64,000 bases of DNA from Ulva prolifera (taxonomy: Eukaryota; Chlorophyta; Ulvophyceae; Ulvales; Ulvaceae), in contig CM041200.1 in the NCBI GenBank assembly GCA_023078555.1, positions 124,001 through 188,000 on the forward strand. The letters are read 5' to 3'. The notes under the pieces were generated by a model. It saw nothing but the letters and a program-made list of their open reading frames with translations, was not told where the DNA came from and made no database searches. This document shows positions 1-13,058 of this stretch, in pieces. Both the position numbers and the translations under genes were made by a program. Position 1 is the stretch's first letter. Every line of letters starts with the position of its first letter.

Positions 1-306
1 ATCAGGCTCGTTACGCCCCCGAGACGCTCGCAGCGCTTCGGTCAACGTTTCAAGCGTGATAAACGACTCAGCGTGACTCGAATCATTCACGACATGAGAA
101 GGATTGGGCACCTGCTGACTGCTGTGCCCAGTCTGAGCGGAAGAGCGTGGCCGGACCACTCGTCCACCACGGAGCAGCATGCCCTCGGGCTGCTCTCCAT
201 CAGGGAGCTGCTGGTGAGCGCCCCTGTCGACGATAGGCTGCTGATCAGCCTCGCCGCGATTCTCCTCGCGAGAAGAGTTTGAAGCTGAGCGGTTAGAGTG
301 AGACAT
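1..306 (-). CDS. Copia gag N-terminus (partial, runs off window)
   Basis: An open frame from ATG at 306 to the window edge (102 codons, no stop). It aligns along its whole length with the N-terminus of gag in the family-A element at 57754, sharing for example REE..EADQQP near residue 13, LRGGRV near residue 48 and ESFITLETLTEALRA near residue 82. This region precedes the conserved gag domain and is low in complexity, rich in Arg, Gln and Ser. The open frame suggests this copy is better preserved than the plus-strand copy, but only about a tenth of the element is visible. Confidence 0.7.
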   Translation of the reverse strand, partial: MSHSNRSASNSSREENRGEADQQPIVDRGAHQQLPDGEQPEGMLLRGGRVVRPRSSAQTGHSSQQVPNPSHVVNDSSHAESFITLETLTEALRASRGRNEPD

Positions 307-613
307 CCTACAGTAGAACAGGCGGTTGTGCGTCGCGCGCAGCAACGAAGCAAAGGTTTGGCTCGCAAGCCGTCGGATTGGAAAAATAAACGAACGCATT
401 CGCTTTTCTCAGCGCTAATCATTTGAAACAGCTGCTCGAATTGTATCTGATAACAATATGCCACGAGACAGCTAATGATATCTGCGCTTATTGACCGCAG
501 TCTAAGCGCCGACAGAACAGTGGAATGCCCCGCCGAGTCTGCGCGCAGACATTGGCCGATGACTACCTGAACAAGACCATACAAAGACATAACGTAAACG
601 CTCATCGATACCA

Positions 614-959
614 TGTCAGAAAGCACTCTATCTGTCAGGTCAGACACGCAGTCTTAGGTCAGGTCAGGTAGCCAGCATTCCATACCTGCTGCGCACAGAG
701 GTAGAACCGAGGAATGCGGGAGGAGACAGGGTACAGCTAGTACCGTGAAACAGTAAAGAGAAAGGTTACAGCTCTTAGTGTGCACCGCAATATATGCACA
801 CTGTAAACACTCGAGGGTCACGCCGGGAAACCCTCGCAGGATCTCCCTCACTACCTCGGTACGATCCTGGCTGGCGGCTTACCCCTGTACGCGATCCGCA
901 GATCGTGCATGGGTGCACCTGTCACCACGCTGCTGCCCGCAGGCTCATGCATTGTGACA
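614..959 (-). repeat. Family-A LTR, 346 bp (5' LTR of copy 1)
   Basis: On the plus strand the repeat starts TGTCAG and ends GTGACA, the inverted TG..CA ends expected of an LTR. It matches the 349-bp LTR at 57099-57447 in the opposite orientation, including the terminal block TGTCACAATGCATGAGC. The next bases inward on the minus strand are TGGTATCGATGAG, close to the initiator-Met tRNA complement used by Copia elements, which fixes the LTR boundary at 614. Confidence 0.85.
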
Positions 960-2576
960 CACCTACAGCCCTGGCCTTTAACGTCCCTAAAGGCCGTCGC
1001 TTGCACACGTCATTGCTGCAACGTATGTACCATAATTTGGCCAAACAGGCCTTGTCCGCGGCAAAGCAAAGTATGTGGTCCAAATCTACCCAGCCTCTTG
1101 CTTCCAGTCAATTTGCAGTGGGCAAACCGGTTCTCCTTTCATTGTCCAAAGTCGCATTGCATCACCCCTCACTGCGTCGGAAGTTCACTGTTGTGAAAGT
1201 GCCATTGCGGGATTCAAAATACGCCAGTTGCACATGTAGGGACCGGGTGCATGCTAGCCATTACACAGGACACAGCACAGGTTATTTTCCTGAATAAGGA
1301 CACAAATTGCACACCAACAGATTCAATCATAACTCTTGGTGCGTTAGAGCATGCACAGAAGCGAAGCAATCTATTGCTCACAAACTCTATCATAAAGTCG
1401 CCGGATGCATTGATCAAGACGAGCGCCAAGCGGTTGAAGTGCACATGGGGCACCTCGCCTTCCCTTCGAATGGTCTTGATTCACTTCGTCTCATGTGCCG
1501 GGAATAAGATTGCATACAGAATTGGCAGCACAGGCCGCACCTGGGCATCTGAATCACACAGGCCCGTGCCGAACCAGATGGAAGTGCTGTATAAGAGACT
1601 CGTAGTGATGATGGCATGGGGTAAAAAATGCCATGCACCCTCACATTGCTGCAGTATCTATCCGTACACATGTGATGTGCACTACCGAGTCCTGGTGGCT
1701 TGCGTCAGAATGGTGATGTCTTGCAACCCCCGCGATTTAGCATGGCAGGACAACACAGAATGCAACAGAGGGCGTGGCAGATCAAGACGACACACACCCA
1801 CGACGATGCAGGCGGCGTCCAGGAGACACACCCGTCAACAGCATGCAAACTGACTTGATGAGATGATGATGACATGCTTCTTCGCCAGGCACCGTCGCTA
1901 TGGCTGTACCGATGCTGTTTCCCTTCTCAGCATGGTCGGTGTGCAGTCACGGATGGTCAGATGGTAAGACAACAGAGTAATGAGCGAAAGTGTGTAATTA
2001 TCGCAGAATCATGAGCAGAGGTCTGTAGAGTGCACTGGAATGACCGGCGAAACGCTGTTGCGGTACAGGCAATCGCGATGGTGAACGAATTACGACATCG
2101 GACTCACGATCAACCCTGTACGTGACATGTTACAACGAAGTTGCCCGCAATGTCAGTTGTTCCGTACTGTCATCGCGAGAATATTTCCCTGTGCCCTGTG
2201 CCCTTGTCATAGCCGCATCAGGCCAAGCAGCCGACAAACCTCCGCATGCTGAAACAAAAACCTTCATATCATTACGTTGGTATCGTTGAGTATCATCTGC
2301 AGGCAGCTGCATTGTTGAAGATGCTGACATATGCATGGACACGTCTCCTCCCCCGCCACCCAACCTCGAAACACCTATGCATAGCTATGCTCAACCGCTA
2401 TCCAGAAGCTGCGCAAGATCATGATCACGAGATTGAGTTTCAGTTGCTTGTGACGATGTATATTGGCAAAGCTTAGTGTGTTGCATGGTCAAACACAGCC
2501 GATGTCATAGGTAGTAACATCTTGCTGGCAGCTCAGAGGCTGATTATCTCCGCACTCGATCGCGACAAAAGGCAAC
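960..2576. other. Intergenic region, nothing recognised
   Basis: Between the family-A LTR and the PF16 gene I find no convincing coding sequence. Open frames of up to 200 codons (for example 1251-1853, plus) give compositionally unremarkable translations with no motif I know. It could hold degraded transposon sequence or the PF16 promoter (the last few hundred bases). Confidence 0.4.
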
Positions 2577-4579
2577 ATGGTTAAGGCGGTGGATGTTTTG
2601 CAGCGCGCTGCTAAGGATGGTGCCGCGGGCAGATCGTTGGATAAAGACATCCAAGCATATCAGCAGGCGAGGCTGCTGTTTGTCAATCGTATCAGGGTAC
2701 TCCGCGTTCATGCACTCGCTGAAGTTTTGGCCGAATACTTGCTAGTTGCTCCAGATGGAATTCTTGTGCAGGATCATCTGCAAAAAGATGATGATGGAAC
2801 AGCTCTGCAAGGCTTGATGAAGCATGGCGTTGTTGGCTTGCTGTGTTGTCCTCTGTCCTGCGGTACCCCCCTCTACCCAACAGTACAAAATCACTGACAA
2901 AATAGTCAGCATTGCATTTCATATTGGCAAAGCACGCAGTCTGTCTGCAGACCCAGTCCAAGGTGTTCACGCAGAAGCACTGCATTGTGTCGGACAGCTT
3001 GGAGCTCGCAATGCACCAGCAGCATTGGCCCTTTGTGAGTCTGGGGTAGTGGACAACATAATTGTCTCACAGACGCACCACAATCCAAGGATCAAGGTCT
3101 GCGTGTAGCGTTAGTGCTCACTGGCTTGTCCTGTCATTACAAACACCTGCACTGCACCTGCCCATGTCTCGGTCAGAAAATCAGAAGCAGTGTAGGAGGC
3201 AGCAAACGGAGCTCTTGCAAGTCTCTGCAAAGCCGGGGAGAAAGCTGCTCATAGCACTTTAGATTCTGGGATCATGCATTGTGTGACGCAGCAGTTAGAT
3301 GGCACTGATGACAAAATCAAAGTGGCTGGCTTAAAGGCTATTGCAAACATTGCACAACACAGTCAAGCTTTGGCAGAAGCCGTGGCTGAAAAGGACATTC
3401 TGGAAAAGGCTGTTGCGCTATTGCAGGAGCCTACTACTGTACCTGATCTTCAGGGCACTGTGTGTGCCATGCTGACAGCTTGTGCCATCCATTCAGCTCA
3501 GCTATGCAGAAGAATCCTTAACGCAGGCTGTGTCTTGCCCATGGTCAAACTCCTGCAGCCCCGAAGTCGCAGTGATGTAAGAGTCCAAGCTGCAGCTCTT
3601 CAGTGTCTAGCTCACCTGTCTAGTTACGAATCTGCGAGTGCTCAACTTGTGGCCAAAGCGGTGGCAGCACCACCTGCAATCCGCCTGGCCATGTCCAGCA
3701 ATTCCACCCTACGGAGGCCTGCAACTTCACTGCTGCAGCAGCTGGCATCAAGAACCTCTCATCTGTGTGCCACAGTGGCATCTGACGGCTGCGTCACAGC
3801 CCTGATATCTGCGCTCAGATCTGAGCAAGGAACACCGTATGCGCTTGCACCCCTGATGGCACTCGGCCACATTGGGAGCAGCGCAGCTACATTTGCCCGT
3901 GCGGTGAGGATCACAAATGCTCAATCTTTTCACATGTTTGCACATAAAGCCGGTTCATCCCAATTCAGCTCTGTGCTCATCAACATCCACATTGAACAGT
4001 AAAAGATATCAAACAGACACGGGCATGATTTCTGGCGGTCGTAATGTTCTGGAGGCAATTATGTTTCATGCGGGAGGGCTGCTGCAGGTGGTAGACGCTG
4101 GGGCAGTTCCTGAGCTGACAATTGCTCTACGAAGTCAGTACGTGTCTGTTGTCACCGCTGCGGCGTGGACAGTTCAGCATAGTGCGATGCATGGGTCCTG
4201 GATTTGTGATCAATATGCTGCGTCGAAGATTCTGTCACAAATGGTTTTGGCCCTGCAAGCTGGCAACATGGACTCTGGCCCAAAGAACGCAATTATTAGG
4301 GCGGTGAAGGAGGTCGTTAAGCATTGCATGCTTCCAGCTCCACTCTTTATCTTGATCTCGACGTCTTGCCCTGCAGAAGTAGCAGTGGCAGGTCTGTCAC
4401 GCTTACATACTCTCCTGACCAACTCTGTTGTTGGCCGGAGAGAGTTTGTTACGACAGGAACTATCATGGAGCTGCAAGTATTGGAGGCAGCACTTGGTCC
4501 AATCGAACGTGAGGGGATTCTTGCTATCAACAGCCTGTTTCCCAAAGATCTGGTTGCTTACTATCGCTCCAGGATCTGA
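2577..4579 (+). CDS. PF16: PF16/SPAG6 armadillo-repeat protein of the axoneme central pair (multi-exon)
   Basis: PF16 (SPAG6 in animals) is an armadillo-repeat protein on the C1 microtubule of the flagellar central pair. The predicted protein follows the family from end to end: an N-terminal stretch with IQAYQQARLLFV (family: YQKAR..FV), then ALQGLMKHGVVGLL, then armadillo helices such as KVAGLKAIANIAQHSQALAEA, and a C-terminus ending INSLFPKDLVAYYRSRI, very like the family ending INS..P..IV.YYSP. Several introns interrupt it: exon pieces lie near 2577-2690, 2930-3080, 3197-3909 and 4091-4579, with donor GTGAGG at 3910 and acceptor CAG before GTGGTAGACGC. The exact N-terminal exon joins near 2690-2770 are unresolved. 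The ATG at 2577 opens the first matching exon; the stop is TGA at 4577-4579. Confidence 0.88.
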
Positions 4580-5505
4580 TTGTCCTTATGGGAGACCAGC
4601 GGCGAATTTCAAATGAGGTGCAAGCATGGTCGGGCCGCCCTGCCCTCCGGCTGAGTGATGTGCTTGGAGTTAAATGCGATAGGACAAATGCCCGTCTTCC
4701 AAATGGAAAGCCGCCCAGGGCTCATGTCCCCAGCACAATGAGCCAGCATCAAACTTCAGGCTTTTAAGACGAGTTCAGAAAACTGGCGTCTTGAGATAGT
4801 GGAAGTGGATCTTCAGGTATGGTGTGTCTGGCAAGACAGCGGTCAGCAAGAGTGTCTGTTGCGCTGCCAGCTATCATTGGTGGGCTGTAGGTCAATTTTG
4901 TGAGGGTCGCAATATGTGAACATCAGTGTCGCAAGCCACCTGGGGCTGGCCTGGTGTTGCCCTTCACCCGTGGCTGATCCAACATGCATGTGTAGCGGGA
5001 CAGTTTGCCGCTACAGACCAATGTGATGGGCGCCCAGCCATGCAAGGCAGCCAAGTATAGATCGTAGCTAGTTTGTGTCGGACTGGGATCATTACAGCTG
5101 TTTCCTGCGGAACACTTGAGACAGGTCTGCCAAGCAACGCTACCACAGCAATGTTCATGTTGCTCGATGCGCAAGAACAGCTCACCAGGTGGCTGCTCTT
5201 CAGTCCTCGGGTTCGCCTGCCACGACCCTGTTATGCATGCCGCACTCTCCCAGTGTACAGGATGCCCAGTGTGTGCTAACGGGTTCTGATGTTCTGCACA
5301 TGCCGGCCACAACCTTAGCAGCTGCTATCATGACCCTGCCACAGGTACGCAGAACACCCAAGCCTAGCTGCAGCCCTCACTCATTGCAGAACAAGCACAA
5401 GGCACTGTAGCCACCCAGCACCACTCCCAAGCAGACAATCCCGTACAAACATATCCACACAAGCCCATGTAAACAAACAGTCACACACACCCACCCACCC
5501 ACCCC

Positions 5506-5566
<61 letters not shown>

Positions 5567-8500
5567 GGGTTGGGTCATCGGGCCCGATTGGGCAAATTTC
5601 CCAATTTATCGGGTCCAATGAGAAAAATCCCCGATGAATCTCCCGATTCGGTCACCTTCGAGCTAGAATAAACTCTGCTGACGATTATTGAGGTGTCCTA
5701 CGATAGATCAACATGTTTGCGGATTGCGGCAAGTGTTCCTGTCGAAAAATTCGACCTCTGGACGTTTTTTGTGTGGGACAGCTGCCTCCAAGGCGGTCAG
5801 ACATGTAACCGCCGGCCTTCCGCCAGGCCCCCTTTTTGTGGGGGACCCAACCATCCCACGCATCATCTATATGTTACAGGTGACCTCCCATGGCGGCCAC
5901 CACAGCCCAGCTGCACCGTTCCTCCCTGCTCAGAACCCTTACCGCACTTCAAGGCTGTTTCGGCCTTGACATTTCATGCCACAACTTTGGCTCTCACCGT
6001 TGCCATGTCGTGATATGTGATGTGTCGTACCTTGATCAATTGTACAACTGGTTGCTGCCATGTTGGAATGACCAAGGTGAGGAGGTAGGCGGCACAGTGG
6101 AAAAAGAGTGCAGCTTGAGAACAACGCCCAGCACAAACCCAAGCCACAACCAACCCACACAAGCGGCACGCGGCGCGCCACACCGGCGCACGCGACTGGC
6201 AACGCCGCGACACACACACACCGTGGGATATGTCTATGTACAAGCGAACCCACGCGGACACCAACCCACAAAAGCCCCCACCTGAACACCCACATGAGCC
6301 GCTCCTGAGGTGGCCCAGGACGGCGCCGCCCGCCCGGGCTGCTCGTGTGTGGGGCGCCCCCCATTGCCGCCCAAGCCCCCTTGCGATAGACTGTACGGCC
6401 GGGTGCCATGTGGAGAGAGCGCGGTGCCGAGGAGGGCCTACTTGAGGCATCACCACGCCCTGCGCATGCAGCCATGTCAGAGAGCTTGTCGAGACACGCA
6501 AATCACGACCGGGCCAGCTCCTCCGTACATTGATGCAGACCTAAGTATATACATATACATTCTCGTTGAGACACCCGATACTGTCGGCACCCGGTAGCTG
6601 CATACATGTTACCAGCCGGGAAAATATGATCCCGTGTGGATGCGCTACAGTACACCGCTCTGTGAGCTGTTTCGCCCCTGGGGAGCTGCGGCCGCCCCTC
6701 TAGATGCATAGCCCCCTGCAACCGCCATCGCCCCTCCCGTTACAGCTGCCTACAGTTTGGCCGACATACCTGACGTGTCCGCCGGAATTCTAGATACAAG
6801 CCGGACTCTAAACTGCAACACTGAATTTGCTGCTATCTCGAGATACTATACTCGTAAGCATGGACGATTTAAACACCGATGCCAGTAGATACATTACCAT
6901 GGTAGTCCGGAAGTCGAGCCGCACCAGCAAGAAATGTCCGCGACCCATCCCGCCTGCACGCATTTATCCGTCACAATAGTTGAGGAGAGGCTCCAGAGTA
7001 TGCAGGCGGAAGCTCCCAAGTACATTGTGACCGCCGAAGATGTGATCCCCTAACTCGAAGACTCATTATGCAAACTAGTTGTTGGAGAACCTTGCGTGAT
7101 TGATACATGTTCACGCAATGTTGATTGATACATGGCCTGGGGGCGCGGAACAGAGGCCTCTGTGGTGCACGACACTTTACGCCCATACCAGGCAGGGCCG
7201 TCACAGCCACAGTGAGTCCACAAAAGGTTGCCAGCGACCTGCAGTGGAATCAAATGCTATTCAAGCTGCACACATGCAGACTGGCTAGGGGTCTGGCTTC
7301 GCCAACTGGCTGAGCCAGAGGCCCATGCTGGGTCGGTGAGCTGAGGGTACGTAGACAGGCAGCCATGGGCATCGCAGGCTTGAACAGTTACTTCTAATTA
7401 GATTGTATTTGCACTGGTCGATTCGCCAAGCGCGACAGGCATCAAGCTCCGTAGGCCAGGAACACAGTGACCACGACTACCGAGCGGACAGGCAGAACGT
7501 CGATCTTGGTACACGCCACTGTATCAAACACCTATAATGACACTCAGGAAACTACAGTTGCATTGGCCAGCCGTGAGACGAAGTCGCATACCTTCCGCCG
7601 GACATCACTGCACCGCAAAATCCTGGCCGAGGGTTAAAATCAGCTGCTCCACTGTAGCGAAGCAGCATGTATTCGTATCATTTGATAAGTAAGCTTAAAG
7701 TTGAAAGGCTAGATCCGGCTTGCGCCCTACATGGCCTCGCCAGCTACTTTCCACCATCAAATTAGTAGCCTACAAAGGGCAGAGCCGCTCGCAGCTGGCG
7801 AACACCGCATTTAGGACAAACAATACAATACGAAGTTGCTCGCGAGCTGGCCAGGCCCCTGGCTCTTCGTGCGCGGCTCGCCAGATCTGCCCAAAAGACC
7901 CCCCACAGGCACACCTAATGGACATGTGTACCGACGCCAGGCTAAGCAGCCCCGGACCTGACACACGCCGGTCCGGCCGAGCGCATGAGCTGGATGCAGA
8001 GATTGCATCACGCACATTTGAAATTGGGGCTGCAAATGCTGTGAAACATATGTGGTATGCCATGTGGGACGCCAGTCGCTCAAGCCACATATACCTCATT
8101 TGAGTATACATGTGCACATGACATGTACTCTTCAGGACACAGCTCATGAGCTCTCAGATTTACTTGACATGATATAATGCCGGCAACCTGGCCCGGGCAT
8201 ATGCATGGTCACGCGTGACAGCGACACTAATGCTTCAGGGCAGAGCGAAATGAACAGACTCAGGGAACAAGAGCGATATCTGTCAGTAGGTCTGGCGGGG
8301 CCGAGGTGCTTGATACAGTCGCTGGCTGTACCTATGCATCAGCATGTGGAGTCCGGCCGGGACACACGTGCGCAGGCGTGGGTACACTTGAGTCACTGGT
8401 GTGAGCGCAAGTCAGCCCAACCACCGTTTCCACAGTACGTCAACACCCTGCAGTCATATGTATATACACGATATTCTAGCTAGAAAGCTCAACTTGGACT

Positions 8501-9852
8501 GTAATGTACCGCCGTCCACACTGCTACGCGAAACCTTGCAACATTATGGCCACAAGCTTTCAGCGTGCGATGAGATACCCCACGTGGTGCACGTGCAGAC
8601 GTATCTGCAACGAAGGGGGTTTGAAAAAGTGCCTACCGCCATGGCCGCTTTGAGCATTGCAAGTCCCAGCGCTCCACAGGCGGATGACCGCAACAAAGAA
8701 AATATTGTAGCTGTAGCTCGAGGACCGGCATACTACAGATGGAAGTATGTGTGTATGAGCGGAAAAGTTTTTGGTAGCCACTTTGCCACAGTCGTCGATG
8801 GATGCACAAGCAGTTGGAGAACATGAAGACCAACCACCGCAGTCTCATACGGCTGAAAAGGAAGACTCACTCAATGTGACAGAATGTAAAGTGAAGAGCG
8901 CGAAGGTCTGCTTACCGCCTGCGCCCGTACAACAAGCTGTCATCCTGCGCTCGTACTTCACGGCAGTGTGTGTCCGTACAATCGGCTTGAATCATAGTAA
9001 GCAATATCAAAGTATATAGTATTGTACTTTGGGTGTGCTGTTTGGTCATCTTTGCTCAGTCGCTTGCCGGACACCTGCGTGGATGGGCCGCTGAGGATAG
9101 TCTTCGGGCACGATCGTCGTTTGTAGTGTCCTTTGCTGAGCTCCATATGTATGCACTCCCTTGGAAACCATGACAGCATGGTCCAGCGTGTTGTTTATGG
9201 TGACTTCAGTGCCAAGATAGATATCTGCTTGCCAGGCTACTTGCACGTGCCGGATACGACGCAGACGCGTTCTTCAGGACAGCTGAAATGGCCCGCGACT
9301 GCGTCACAAAATTGCGCAATGTTGCTGGATCAGCCTCTTATTCGCAATATTTCTGCCTGCTTGCGCTTTGAGCAGATTGAGCATGGGCGATACGCGAAAA
9401 TCTTGCTGCACCGCCTTCACTCTAGATGGACAGAAAGATCACGCGTTGCACCAACGATCGCAGACGCCCAACGCAGCGTCTGGCCGTACATAAATCTCCT
9501 TGCAGCTTATGGCGAAGTGACATGACGACGGCTGACACGGCGAAGTGTGGTATGTGCGCGATGATAATCGCGATGGAGCAGTGATAGCAATTGCTCACAC
9601 TTGCTGACCACCTTGTCCAGGATTAAACATGATGCGCCTTGCATCATACCTTGCACCAAACCTTCAGCAGTCGCCGTTGACACGTCGCTAATGCCTCGAA
9701 CCTCATCCAGTTCGACGTCGTAGGTGGCCGTGTCGCAAGTAGCCGCACCAGCTATCTTATAATGCCTGTCGATCAGGACAGAATGTGCAAGAACGAAGAA
9801 TAATCCCTTGGATCATCGGTCAGAATTTCGGGCCGACAATGGCTAACTCAAT
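4580..9852. other. Long gene-poor region
   Basis: About 5.3 kb without a gene I can support. It holds an AC microsatellite (5507-5564) and several CA-rich stretches (around 6130-6260). Open frames such as 7720-8103, 8401-8826 and 9133-9525 (plus) translate into sequences without recognisable domains. The last few hundred bases may be the promoter and upstream exon of the MYB gene, because the first MYB codons at about 9859 follow a possible acceptor (tgtgcag). Confidence 0.4.
5507..5564. repeat. AC dinucleotide microsatellite (29 units)
   Basis: An uninterrupted (AC)29 tract, preceded by imperfect CCCA units from about 5480. Frames across it give artificial Cys-Val proteins and are not genes. 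Confidence 0.97.
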
Positions 9853-12800
9853 GTGCAGACCAGGAAGCCTTACACCATAACCAAAGCTCGCGAAAGATGG
9901 ACCGACGACGAGCACTCGAGGTTCTTGGAGGGGATGTCTTTGTACGGTCGATCATGGGGCAAAGTCGCCAGCCATGTGCAGACAAAAACCACAATCCAAA
10001 TTCGCAGTCACGCGCAGAAGTATTTCAATCGGATCAAGAAGCAACAAGGTATGGCAATGTAGCATCGATTATAACCAAATCATTGTTTCCAAATTCTGTG
10101 ACCGGGTGCTAATCGAAAGACCCTGCAAGTGTGTGCTATGAACACCTGCATCGCTTGCAGATTCACATCCTGCTGCCGGCCAACTTGTGAATCCGCTTGA
10201 CCCTGGCAGGCCTGTGATACAACCATGGCAAATTCCAACACAGCAGATGGTATCGCCTGCCGATTATGGCATCGCTCCAGCGGCCAGTGAACCGTTTCAG
10301 CGGGCAGCTGAAATTGTCGCTGCGGCTGCGACGGAAGCTGCTGCTGCAGCTGCCTCTGTTGTCGTGTCCGCAGCAAGCAAGAAAATCAAAGAGCAGCTTG
10401 AAAGCTTATACTCGCAATCCGGAGTGCGTGCCGGATCGGGACAGGGCAAGCCAGTGTGCTTCCTATGTTTGTAAGAATGGCACTTCATGTTTGCCTGCCG
10501 TCTCCATGATTGGTAGATACCATTGCACCACCCCTGCCTGATATTCCTGCTGCTGTTGCAGCAATCTACCCGCGACCTGAGTGCAGCTACAGCCCGAACG
10601 GACTATCTCGCAGGAGCACCTGCTGGGCCTACTGGTCAAGGCACCCCATCGTGTGTGTCGGCATTCTCAGTGCCGGGGCCAGAGGCCAATGTGCAGCTGC
10701 CTCCAAACCATCCTGCCGTACAACAGTCCGTGCTGGCGGGCAACATACAGTCGATTGAGACCAAGATCGCCTTTAAAGCCATGCAGCGCATTGCTGATCT
10801 CTTCCAGCATGCACAGGCTCCTGCGGACGCATACCCCGCACCCTCACTCGACATGACAGCGGCACCCACATCTGCATTTGCTGTGCTGCCCAGTGCTGGT
10901 GGAAGTGCATTCGTGCCTCTGCCTGCAGCTGCTGTGCAGGCACCTGCTGGAACCGCATACGCTGAAGCCCCAGGGCAACAACCTGAGCTGAGCTCAGGGG
11001 CTGCAGCAGCACCCAGTGACGGAGCCTTTTGTGGGGACTCAGACGTTGTTGGTGATGTCAAGGTGCGACCTTGCCCCTCTATGCACCCCCTTCTTCCTGG
11101 TGGACATGTGCGCAAGAGCAGTACAACCTTCGACTTGGCCTGACTGGGGAACCACTGCACCTGATTACAGGAGGCCACCAGCGGTGGAGGCACAGGAGCT
11201 TCACAAGCCTTCAGCGAGGTTGGCATGGACCCACGACGTGACAGTGCTGCGCCAGCCCAGCATGTTGCAGCCAAGGCGTCTGGCGCTGACGATTCTGGAA
11301 GCTCACATGCGTCGGAACCCCGTGCGCGCAGGTCGTCTGCACACCAGGCATGCACTGAACCCCATAGTGCATTTCAGGCTGGTATTCTGCCGGCTACCGT
11401 TGGCGTGATGTCCCAATGGCAACCCACGAGTCTGGCAGGAATGGCCCAAGCTGCTGCCGGTGCGCACTTGCAGCGTCATGTCTCTACCACCAAGTCTTGA
11501 TGACATGCGTCTCGTCCCAAGCAGTGCTGGACTAGGCTCAATGTGATGCTAGCGGCGCTAGCACTTGGTGTCCCCGTGTTGATCACAACCTGCACAGCTC
11601 TGTCAGCTATGCAAGAGGGCGGAGCCAGATTGATCTACAAGCGTAAATTGGGGCAAGGTGCCCTCCTGATATGTGGTGCTGCAGACTGAGTAGACGTGCT
11701 GGAGGGCAAACTGATCAGCTGCGCTGATGGGCTCACCTTTGTGCATGTCACATGCGTGTTGAGTGCGGGCGACAGGTGGCCATTCATTCACACAGCCTGA
11801 GGCTGCTGCGGTATTCAGGAGGTGCCGTTATGCTACCTGCGTATGCGCTCCCACAAATGGCGCACATGCCCTCAGAGAGTGTGTTGACGCCCGATGGCAG
11901 CCCGGCTACCACGCAGCGTGTGGCATCGGTGAAAAACTCTGGGAGCCTTGCGACACAGGTGGTGGAGGGCAGGTCAAAGCCCCCCACGTCTACCGGGCAT
12001 GCGTCCATAAACAATTTGCAGAGCAATGGCCTGAGCAACGGCACTGGCAGTAACGGTGGCCTGAGCAATGGCTTCATAAGCAGCGCGCACGGTAGCTACA
12101 GCACCATCCCGGGAGGTAACGGTCTACCCAGTGCTGGGACGGCGCTGCACAGCGGCAACGGCAGCAATGGCCAGAGTGTGCACACTTCATCAGCAGCCAA
12201 CTTCCATGGTGCCATGCTTAATGGCACGCAGTCCACTGCCCCCAGCAGACATTTTCCGGATATGCAGCAAGTCGTGCGCTCGATCGACCATGCAAGGTGT
12301 GGAACATGCACTGTCGCGAAGACTGTCGCCTGTGTGCGCAGATGTGGCATCTTGAAAGTTTGCTGTTGCAACTAGTTGTACCAGTAATGCATGTCAGCCA
12401 ACGGTGCAACCTGGATATTCATGTGGGCAGCATGTGCAGTGGTGATTTGGTTCAGGCGACCAACAAAAGGGGGCCAGGTGTGGTATTAGGCTTGGACCCA
12501 GCGATGCAAGCCATCAAACAACCAAAATTGAGCGGTCATGAGCAGACGGCTCACTTGCATAGCTCATCTGCCGTCGATGCTGTTAGCGCCGCAATTCCAC
12601 GTGCCTGGCAGCAGCTCCAGCTGCCGGCATCTTCCAGTGCAGTTCCTGTCCAGGGAATGTACAATCTATCATTGCAACACCCACAGGCCCACCCGGTGGA
12701 TTTGCGGCAGATTATGGCTGCTGGAGATACACAATCGATATCAGCGCAAACTGGTGCAGTGGGATCCATTGATGGATTGAATCATCTTTTGCATGCAGCG

Positions 12801-13058
12801 CAAATTGGCATTCAGCCAGCAGTTGCTGTACCTGGTGCCGTGCCTGTGGGAGAAGTGCCAGTCCTTGCAGAGACACCATGGTGGCCGACGACGCATTCTC
12901 TGCACAGCGCCTTGCCCGGGAACCTTCACGGCTTGGTGAACTTCATGCTGGATACTCAAATTGCTGCTCATTTCCAGCAGCATGCCACAGGAGTTCCAGC
13001 ACGTGATCCAGTTGGAGCATGTGCTGATGGGTCAAATATTGCTGGTCAAGGCAAATAG
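9853..13058 (+). CDS. SHAQKYF-type MYB transcription factor (LHY/CCA1/REVEILLE-like), multi-exon
   Basis: A single MYB repeat begins KPYTITKARERWTDDEH and ends IQIRSHAQKYF (codons 10006-10026 for SHAQKYF). This is the 1R-MYB form of plant clock factors; the Tyr in SHAQKYF and the KPYTITK lead-in point to the REVEILLE/LHY clade, whose members bind the evening element in promoters. Downstream frames give an Ala-rich region (about 10290-10380), a piece with IETKIAFKAMQRIADLF, a Ser/Gly/Asn-rich tract with repeated LSNG (12000-12170) and a Pro/Gln/Ala-rich tail ending at TAG 13056-13058. Such low-complexity tails are common in algal transcription factors. Introns are clearly present but I could not fix them, so the extent is approximate. 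The true start may lie in an upstream exon, because CAGACCAGG at 9856 could follow a splice acceptor. Confidence 0.75.

Larger units (their letters stand above)
1..959 (-). mobile_element. Copia-type LTR retrotransposon, family A copy 1 (5' end only)
   Basis: The 5' end of a Ty1/Copia element on the minus strand, cut by the window edge. From right to left it has a 5' LTR (614-959), a primer-binding site just inside it (about 600-613) and the start of gag (ATG at 306). Gag, leader and LTR all resemble the family-A element at 57099-63909 on the opposite strand, which is the main support. The rest of gag-pol, the 3' LTR and the left target duplication lie outside the window, so completeness cannot be judged. 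The base run after the LTR is cacct (960-964), which would be the target duplication if the element is intact. Confidence 0.85.

Noticed and set aside
5377-5578. Minus-strand frames encoding long Cys-Val repeats
   Set aside because: They are translations of the AC microsatellite, not genes.
10636-11355. 239-codon minus-strand frame
   Set aside because: Shadow of the MYB gene's low-complexity, GC-rich coding region; no domain.
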